From positions 1 to 5,025 of the forward strand of contig CAIMKO010000028.1 of the NCBI GenBank assembly GCA_903841915.1: 5,025 nt of DNA. The letters run 5' to 3'. The notes beneath the pieces were generated by a model, which searched no databases, had not been told where the DNA came from, and was given only the letters and a program-made list of their open reading frames with translations. The position numbers and the translations under genes were made by a program. Positions 1 to 5,025 of the stretch are shown piece after piece (the first letter of the stretch is position 1; every line of letters begins with the position of its first letter). This DNA is from an uncultured Chitinophagaceae bacterium (GTDB lineage: Bacteria > Bacteroidota > Bacteroidia > Chitinophagales > Chitinophagaceae).

Positions 1-947
1 AGCGACATAAACTGCAGGAAACAGATTATCGCGGCGAACGTTTTAAAGACTGGCACAGTGATGTAAAGGGAAATAATGACTTACTGAGCATCACGCAACC
101 CGATATTATCATCGGTATTCATAAATTATATTTAGAAGCGGGTGCCGATATCATTGAAACCAATACATTCAGTAGTACAGTTATTGCCCAGGCGGATTAT
201 GACATGCAATCACTGGCTTATGAATTAAATGTTGCTTCGGCCAAATGTGCCAGAACAGCAGCAGATGCCTATACATCAAAGGAACCGGCTAAACCACGTT
301 ATGTTGCCGGAGCTATTGGCCCGTTGAATAAAACATTGAGTCTTTCACCCGATGTAAATAATCCCGGTTATCGTGCAGTAACATTTGATGAAGTGGTCGA
401 TGCATATTACACGCAGATCAGTGGATTGGTAGATGGTGGCGTTGATATATTATTAGTGGAAACCATCTTCGATACATTGAATGCAAAAGCGGCCATCTTC
501 GCCATTAAAAAATATTTTAGGGAAACAAAGAAAGAAGAACTTCCCATCATGATAAGCGGCACTATAACGGATGCAAGTGGCAGAACATTAAGCGGACAAA
601 CGCTGGAAGCCTTTTATACTTCTGTAATGCATGCCAAACCTTTAAGTGTTGGATTGAATTGTGCATTGGGTGCAGCAGAAATGAGAGCACATATTGAAGA
701 GTTGTCGCAAATTGCCGCATGTTATACTTCGGCTTATCCCAATGCAGGATTACCAAATGCCATGGGAGAATATGATGAACAACCACATCAAACGGCGCAT
801 TTTATTGAAGAGTGGGCGAAAGAAGGTTTTGTAAATATTGTTGGCGGATGTTGCGGTACCACACCTGATCATATTAAACATATTGCGGATCATGTGAGAA
901 ATATTCAACCAAGACCTTTGCCTGTTTTAGAAACCGAATTGGCTTAA
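1..947 (+). CDS. metH: Methionine synthase, homocysteine-binding subunit (split MetH N-terminal part), 5'-partial
   Basis: This is the homocysteine S-methyltransferase module of cobalamin-dependent methionine synthase, a cytoplasmic enzyme that makes methionine from homocysteine and 5-methyltetrahydrofolate. The reading frame is open from the first full codon at base 3, giving 314 visible residues. It aligns with E. coli MetH from the segment YRGERFKDW onward, so only about 30 residues, including the usual DGGMGT segment, are missing to the left. The ATG at 204 is internal, since conserved residues such as EAGADIIETNTF precede it. Zinc-ligand cysteines are present: one in GLNCALG (codon 660-662, visible residue 220) and the pair in GGCCGTT (codons 849-854, residues 283-284). 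The conserved segments ISGTITDASGRTLSGQT and NAGLPNAMGEYD are also intact. The protein stops soon after the zinc domain, just where single-chain MetH continues into the folate domain; that part is encoded by the next gene, 16 bases downstream. Product assignment is secure; the symbol is shared with that gene. Confidence 0.95.
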   Translation, partial: RHKLQETDYRGERFKDWHSDVKGNNDLLSITQPDIIIGIHKLYLEAGADIIETNTFSSTVIAQADYDMQSLAYELNVASAKCARTAADAYTSKEPAKPRYVAGAIGPLNKTLSLSPDVNNPGYRAVTFDEVVDAYYTQISGLVDGGVDILLVETIFDTLNAKAAIFAIKKYFRETKKEELPIMISGTITDASGRTLSGQTLEAFYTSVMHAKPLSVGLNCALGAAEMRAHIEELSQIAACYTSAYPNAGLPNAMGEYDEQPHQTAHFIEEWAKEGFVNIVGGCCGTTPDHIKHIADHVRNIQPRPLPVLETELA

Positions 948-963
948 ATAATTAACAATAGAA

Positions 964-3690
964 ATGAGCACTATTAATACGATCAAACCATATTTACGTT
1001 TATCAGGATTAGAACCTTTGATCATTCGCCCTGAAACAAATTTTGTAAATGTTGGTGAAAGGACCAATGTTACCGGTTCTAAAAAATTTGCTCGCCTTAT
1101 CCGCGAAAACAAATATGAAGAAGCATTATCTGTTGCAAGGCAACAAGTAGAAAGTGGCGCACAGGTCCTGGATGTGAATATGGATGATGCATTGTTGGAT
1201 GGTATTCAGGCAATGACAACTTATCTTAATCTATTGCAGGCAGAGCCAGATATAGCAAAGATCCCAATCATGATAGACTCTTCGAAGTTCTCTATCATAG
1301 AAGCCGGATTAAAATGCGTGCAGGGAAGATGTATAGTGAATTCTATCTCCATGAAAGAAGGAGAAGAAAAATTCATTGAACAGGCATTTATCTGCAAAGC
1401 ATTTGGTGCCGCAGTAATTGTAATGGCTTTCGATGAAGTTGGTCAGGCAGATACTAAGCAACGCAAAATAGAAATTTGTCACCGCGCTTATAAAATATTG
1501 ACCGAACAAGTTGGTTATGACCCGCAGGATATTATTTTCGATCCCAATATTTTTGCGGTTGCAACCGGCATTGAGGAACATAATAATTATGCGGTTGACT
1601 TTATTGAAGCCACTCGAGAGATTAAACAATTAATGCCATTAACGAAAGTGAGTGGCGGTGTTTCAAACGTTTCTTTTTCATTTCGTGGTAATGATCATGT
1701 TCGTGAAGCGATTCATTCAGTATTCTTATTTCATGCAATCAAAGCAGGAATGGATATGGGTATAGTGAATGCCGGACAGCTGGTTGTATACGATGAAATT
1801 GAACCAACACTTCGGCAGTTATGCGAAGATGTTTTATTAAACAGGAATAATGACAACAACGAGGCAACCGAAAAATTAATTACACATGCAGAAACTGTAA
1901 AAGCAAAGGGAAAAGTAGAAGTCAAAGATGAAGCCTGGCGCAACAACAGTGTGGAAGAGCGTTTGAAACATTCGTTGGTTAATGGCATCACCGATTATAT
2001 TGAAATTGACACAGAAGAAGCTCGTCAAAAATATCCAAAACCATTAGATGTTATTGAAGGTCCGTTGATGGATGGAATGAATGTAGTGGGTGATTTGTTT
2101 GGTGCAGGAAAAATGTTTTTACCACAAGTAGTAAAGAGTGCAAGAGTGATGAAAAAAAGCGTGGCCGTTCTAACTCCATTCATCGAACAGGAAAAAGAAG
2201 ACAGAAAACAGGCTCACTTAAAAGCCGGCACGGTGAATGAGGAAACGGCAGGTGCTGCAAAGATCTTATTGGCAACCGTAAAAGGTGATGTGCATGATAT
2301 TGGAAAAAACATTGTAGGAGTTGTATTGGGTTGTAACGGTTACGATATTGTTGATCTGGGCGTGATGGTCCCCGCAGATAAGATTTTAGATGCTGCTATC
2401 AAAGAAAATGCAGATATCATTGGATTGAGTGGATTGATTACTCCATCACTGGATGAAATGGTTCATATTGCCCGCGAAATGAAACGTAGGGGAATGAAAC
2501 AACCCTTACTGATCGGCGGTGCAACTACTTCGCGTATTCATACTGCAGTTAGAATTGCACCTGAATATGAGAATGGCATTGTACATGTATTGGATGCATC
2601 CAGAAGTGTAACTGTTGCGGGTTCTTTACTGAATAAAGAATTGAAAGAAGATTTTCTGAAAGGCATCAATACGGAATACATCAAGTTAAAAGAGAATTTC
2701 GATAATAAAAAAGTCGTCAAGAGTTATTTGCCATATGAAGAAACAAAGAAGAATAAAGTAAAAATTGATTGGGAAAATTATAGTCCTGTAGCACCAACAT
2801 TCACAGGAACAAAAGTGTTTGACAATTTCGAACTGAGTGAGTTAAGACCATTCATTGATTGGAAACCTTTCTTTATTGCCTGGGAAATGCATGGCAATTT
2901 CCCTGAAATATTAACTGACAGTATTGTTGGAAAAGAAGCGACCAAATTATACAATGATGCAAATGAATTACTAGATAAGATCATCAAAGAAAAATGGCTA
3001 ACTGCAAAAGGAAGCCTTGGTTTCTGGGAAGCCGCAAGCAATAATGATGAAGTTGAATTGAAGAATGAAAATGTAACACTGAATTTCCTTCGCCAGCAAA
3101 TTCAAAAAGGAAAAGATCAGCCGAATATCAGTTTGGCTGATTTTATAAAACCTGCTTCCACTCCAGGTACTGGACTAACGACTCCCGACTTCATAGGCGC
3201 ATTTGCAGTAACCATTCATGGCATTGAACCGCATATCAAAGCATTCGAAGCAAATCACGATGATTATAATAAGATCATGTTGCAGGCATTGGCCGATCGT
3301 TTGGCAGAAGCATTTGCTGAAGCTTTGCATCAAAAAACTAGAAAAGAATTCTGGGGTTATGTGAAGGATGAACAATTAAGCAATGAAGACCTCATTCATG
3401 AAAAATATCAGGGTATTCGTCCGGCGCCGGGCTATCCTGCATGTCCTGACCATACTGAAAAATACAAGTTATTCGAACTGCTAAATGCCACTGAAGTTAT
3501 TGGTATCACACTTACTGAAAGCCTGGCGATGTATCCGGCATCATCTGTTTGCGGCTGGTATTTTTCTCACCCGAAAAGCCAGTATTTTGGTGTTGGAAAA
3601 ATCGCGAAAGATCAATTGGAAGATTATGCAAAACGCAAAGGCATGAGTTATGATGAAATGGGAAGATGGTTGAGGCAGAATTTGGAATAA
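964..3690 (+). CDS. metH: Methionine synthase, folate-, cobalamin- and SAM-binding subunit (split MetH C-terminal part)
   Basis: This 908-residue cytoplasmic protein carries the remaining modules of cobalamin-dependent methionine synthase and should work with the product of the preceding gene. Domains in order: a methyltetrahydrofolate-binding barrel (about residues 12-310; FVNVGERTNVTGS at 27-39, MIDSSK at 103-108, SGGVSNVSFSFRG from 230); the helical cobalamin cap (about 330-415; EGPLMDGMNVVGDLF from 365); the cobalamin domain (about 430-565) with DVHDIG, in which H444 is the lower cobalt ligand, D442 and S495 complete the ligand triad, and GG518-519 lies at the nucleotide tail; and the reactivation domain (about 575-908) with RPAPGYPACP at 819-828, whose R819, A821 and Y824 match the E. 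coli SAM contacts R1134, A1136 and Y1139. The ATG start places the protein just before RLSGLEPL, the first conserved folate-domain segment. No clear Shine-Dalgarno sequence precedes it, only an A-rich leader. Compared with E. coli, the linker before the cobalamin domain is about ten residues longer. Co-transcription with the upstream gene is very likely. Confidence 0.97.
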   Translation: MSTINTIKPYLRLSGLEPLIIRPETNFVNVGERTNVTGSKKFARLIRENKYEEALSVARQQVESGAQVLDVNMDDALLDGIQAMTTYLNLLQAEPDIAKIPIMIDSSKFSIIEAGLKCVQGRCIVNSISMKEGEEKFIEQAFICKAFGAAVIVMAFDEVGQADTKQRKIEICHRAYKILTEQVGYDPQDIIFDPNIFAVATGIEEHNNYAVDFIEATREIKQLMPLTKVSGGVSNVSFSFRGNDHVREAIHSVFLFHAIKAGMDMGIVNAGQLVVYDEIEPTLRQLCEDVLLNRNNDNNEATEKLITHAETVKAKGKVEVKDEAWRNNSVEERLKHSLVNGITDYIEIDTEEARQKYPKPLDVIEGPLMDGMNVVGDLFGAGKMFLPQVVKSARVMKKSVAVLTPFIEQEKEDRKQAHLKAGTVNEETAGAAKILLATVKGDVHDIGKNIVGVVLGCNGYDIVDLGVMVPADKILDAAIKENADIIGLSGLITPSLDEMVHIAREMKRRGMKQPLLIGGATTSRIHTAVRIAPEYENGIVHVLDASRSVTVAGSLLNKELKEDFLKGINTEYIKLKENFDNKKVVKSYLPYEETKKNKVKIDWENYSPVAPTFTGTKVFDNFELSELRPFIDWKPFFIAWEMHGNFPEILTDSIVGKEATKLYNDANELLDKIIKEKWLTAKGSLGFWEAASNNDEVELKNENVTLNFLRQQIQKGKDQPNISLADFIKPASTPGTGLTTPDFIGAFAVTIHGIEPHIKAFEANHDDYNKIMLQALADRLAEAFAEALHQKTRKEFWGYVKDEQLSNEDLIHEKYQGIRPAPGYPACPDHTEKYKLFELLNATEVIGITLTESLAMYPASSVCGWYFSHPKSQYFGVGKIAKDQLEDYAKRKGMSYDEMGRWLRQNLE

Positions 3691-3713
3691 AAATCAAGTC
3701 AATAATTTTTATT
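3686..3713. terminator. A/T-only inverted repeat covering both convergent stop codons; possible weak bidirectional terminator
   Basis: A perfect 9-base inverted repeat (AATAAAAAT at 3686-3694, ATTTTTATT at 3705-3713) flanks a 10-base loop. It includes the metH stop codon on the + strand and the stop codon of the converging gene on the - strand. The geometry would give a hairpin with a U-rich arm in either direction, which suits the end of two converging genes. The stem has no G or C, so it would be thermodynamically weak, and chance occurrence in A/T-rich DNA is plausible. The only space between the two genes is the 18 bases at 3691-3708. Confidence 0.35.
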
Positions 3714-4212
3714 GTTCAGGAGGATTTTCACCAAAAATGTAAAAATCATCTCCGGTTATTCCGTATAGTTTATGTTTTTCTTCCTGCATCATGTCAGTTA
3801 AATACACGAATTGCCCATAAGTACTTTCTTTTGGAAAACGAACGTGAATAACAGAAGCGGTATCATTAGTGTATTCTAATCGCCTTGCTTCCTGTCTGAT
3901 AAATTCAAAGCGTTTTCTATCCTCATCGGGATCCCCTTTTAACTTTACAAAAATTATTTTTTTATGACTTACCTCTTCTAACAATGCTTGTGTACTATAC
4001 TTTCTATCTCCAACATCTGTGGGTAGAAAAAGCAGCAAAGCTTTAATTTCTTTTGCGACCAAGATTTTTTGTTGATGAGTTGACTTATTTATGTAGATAG
4101 CTGCCGACAAAAAAAGCGCAGCTAGAAATAATATTGAAGCATATGGTGTCGTTTTGGATGCTATCATATCAATTAGATTCAAACAGATAACTTTTCCATA
4201 AAGGATTTGCAT
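3709..4212 (-). CDS. Hypothetical single-pass membrane protein, possibly distantly ExbD-like
   Basis: I do not recognise this gene with certainty. From the ATG at 4212-4210 it encodes 167 residues. There is one hydrophobic segment (YASILFLAALFLSAAIYI, about residues 24-41), then a charged soluble region of about 125 residues ending in DDFYIFGENPPEQ. A lysine just before the segment suggests a short cytoplasmic N-terminus and a periplasmic C-terminus. The pattern ESTYGQFVYLTDMM followed by a short strand resembles the end of ExbD-type and related small Bacteroidota proteins. However, the charged residue that ExbD carries in its membrane helix is not apparent, so a transport role is only a guess. 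The frame extends upstream to a GTG at 4278, but that would run through a terminator-like hairpin, so I prefer the ATG. A second in-frame ATG at 4167-4165 gives 152 residues with the hydrophobic segment close to the N-terminus and is a good alternative. It converges on metH with 18 bases between stops and lies downstream of the LOG-family gene on the same strand. Confidence 0.65.
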   Translation of the reverse strand: MQILYGKVICLNLIDMIASKTTPYASILFLAALFLSAAIYINKSTHQQKILVAKEIKALLLFLPTDVGDRKYSTQALLEEVSHKKIIFVKLKGDPDEDRKRFEFIRQEARRLEYTNDTASVIHVRFPKESTYGQFVYLTDMMQEEKHKLYGITGDDFYIFGENPPEQ

Positions 4213-4228
4213 TTTTTCAATAACACTC

Positions 4229-4255
4229 AAAAAATGAGGAAGCGTTCGACGCTCC
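4229..4255 (-). terminator. Putative rho-independent terminator after the LOG-family gene
   Basis: Read on the minus strand, a GC-rich hairpin (AGCGT and ACGCT arms around a three-base loop at 4241-4253, extended by two G-C pairs past a one-base bulge to 4238-4255) is followed after three bases by six T residues (4234-4229). It begins 56 bases downstream of the stop codon of the LOG-family gene, a suitable place for its terminator. It also separates that gene from the small membrane-protein gene, whose ATG lies 16 bases beyond the T tract. The rest of the 99-base gap (4213-4311) shows nothing else I can support. The assignment rests on fold and T tract read by eye only. Confidence 0.5.
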
Positions 4256-4311
4256 GAAACTATCCCTTGGACAACCACAGCCTCATTCTTATTCTATCGC
4301 TCGAAACACAA

Positions 4312-5025
4312 TCACCTCTTTTCAAATAACCACCATAACCTTTTTCTGGGTTTCACCTTATAATTTTTATTTATGTAGGTATGTATATGGCGCATGGCAT
4401 GATCATGGTCGTCCGTTAACAGAACCAGATCAAGATCTGATTTCTTGATCGTTCCTTTATTGGCCATGAGGTGCAGATAATCCATCAAAGGCTGATAATA
4501 CTTTATTCCAAAAATAACAATAGGGAACTGTTCAATGCTTTTGGTCTGCACCAACGTTAGTGTTTCAAAAAATTCGTCCATCGTACCAAACCCGCCGGGT
4601 AAAATAATAAAAGCATACGAGTATTTTATTAATACCACTTTGCGCGCAAAAAAATGTTCGAAGGTGATGGATTTATTTACATAAAGATTTGGTTTTTGTT
4701 CATACGGCAATTTAATATTGCAGCCAACCGATGTTCCACCATTCTCAAATGCGCCCCGGTTTGCGGCTTCCATGATTCCTGGACCGCCACCGGTCATTGT
4801 TGTAAAACCCAATGCAGCAATGCGTTTACCAAATTCTCGTGCGGCAATGTAATAAGAATGTGCTTCATCAAATCTGGCGCTGCCGAAAACGGTGATGCAT
4901 GGCCCCACAAAATGCAAGGTCCTGAATGCATAGATAAACTCCTTGAATACGCGCCAAGCAAATCCCAGTTCATAGATACGGGGCTTAGGCCCATCTAAAA
5001 AAACGGGCTGCTTCGCAGGAATAAG
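4312..5025 (-). CDS. LOG/TIGR00730-family Rossmann-fold protein (lysine-decarboxylase-like), 5'-partial
   Basis: The visible 237 residues belong to the LOG family (Pfam 'possible lysine decarboxylase', TIGR00730). Characterised members are cytosolic phosphoribohydrolases that release a base from a nucleoside 5'-monophosphate, for example cytokinin activation. Others act as nucleotide hydrolases, so the substrate here is open; true lysine decarboxylase activity is not expected. The family signatures are clear: GGGPGIMEAANRGA (visible residues 79-92) and PGGFGTMDE (143-151), which together form the nucleotide site, with the conserved arginine-lysine in FFARKVVLIKYS (from about 125). An early strand, VTVFGSAR-like (ITVFGSARF), fits the Rossmann fold. 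The C-terminus is basic (KVKPRKRLWWLFEKR). The frame stays open with no stop and no ATG up to the right edge, and the residues before the TTG at 4917 (for example FLDGPKPR and RVFKEFIYAFRTLHF) look like the N-terminal extension of this family. The start is therefore outside the window and TTG 4917 is not the start. Confidence 0.92.
   Translation of the reverse strand, partial: LIPAKQPVFLDGPKPRIYELGFAWRVFKEFIYAFRTLHFVGPCITVFGSARFDEAHSYYIAAREFGKRIAALGFTTMTGGGPGIMEAANRGAFENGGTSVGCNIKLPYEQKPNLYVNKSITFEHFFARKVVLIKYSYAFIILPGGFGTMDEFFETLTLVQTKSIEQFPIVIFGIKYYQPLMDYLHLMANKGTIKKSDLDLVLLTDDHDHAMRHIHTYINKNYKVKPRKRLWWLFEKR

Noticed and set aside
562..786. A 74-codon open frame on the - strand opposite the homocysteine domain
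   Set aside because: It is antisense to a conserved zinc-domain segment, with histidine-rich random-looking sequence and no start signals.
927..963. A possible frameshift or nonsense mutation breaking a single-chain metH
   Set aside because: The downstream gene has its own ATG, both proteins keep conserved sequence up to sensible domain limits, and the break lies in a linker, all of which point to a natural two-gene split.
1309..1629. A 106-codon open frame on the - strand inside metH
   Set aside because: It is antisense to the conserved folate-binding domain and its hydrophobic, phenylalanine- and cysteine-rich translation is typical of a shadow frame in A/T-rich coding DNA.
3666..3851. 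A 61-codon + strand frame overlapping the metH end and the converging gene
   Set aside because: It overlaps two better supported genes in other frames and has no motif or plausible initiation region.
4168..4200. A Bacteroidota-type promoter (TTTG-containing -7 element) just upstream of ATG 4167
   Set aside because: A TATCTGTTTG string is present but the spacing inside the element is wrong and no -33 TTTG lies at the expected 19-20 base distance.
4654..4998. A 114-codon open frame on the + strand antisense to the LOG-family gene
   Set aside because: It lies fully opposite a strongly supported conserved gene, its translation (many cysteines, no recognisable motif) resembles nothing, and the minus-strand frame has clear family signatures.

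Overview
The window looks like a chromosomal core-metabolism segment from a member of the Bacteroidota, possibly of the Chitinophagaceae/Chitinophagales type. The reasons are its base composition (roughly 40% GC by eye), A-rich start regions without a clear Shine-Dalgarno sequence, and a cobalamin-dependent methionine synthase encoded as two consecutive genes. As I recall, that split is common in this phylum. The lineage call is inference; no rRNA or other marker is present.

Left part (1-3690, + strand): a two-gene metH unit. The first gene enters from the left edge and encodes the homocysteine-binding zinc domain. The second starts 16 bases later and encodes the methyltetrahydrofolate-binding domain, the cobalamin cap, the cobalamin-binding domain and the S-adenosylmethionine-dependent reactivation domain. 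Together they cover what a single polypeptide of about 1,230 residues does in Escherichia coli. The cut falls exactly in the linker between the homocysteine and folate domains, and all catalytic and cofactor-binding motifs I checked are intact.

Right part (3709-5025, - strand): two genes converge on metH. The proximal one encodes a small unrecognised protein with one N-terminal membrane segment; its C-terminal half faintly resembles ExbD-like proteins. The distal one encodes a LOG/TIGR00730-family (lysine-decarboxylase-like Rossmann) protein. It is open to the right edge, so its real start lies outside the window. A terminator-like hairpin with a T tract lies between the two minus-strand genes. 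An all-A/T inverted repeat covers both stop codons where the two directions meet.

I found no mobile element, CRISPR array, tRNA, rRNA or riboswitch. The region upstream of metH, where a cobalamin or SAM riboswitch might sit, is outside the window. Nothing here amounts to a previously undescribed system. The least explained item is the small membrane-anchored protein at 3709-4212.
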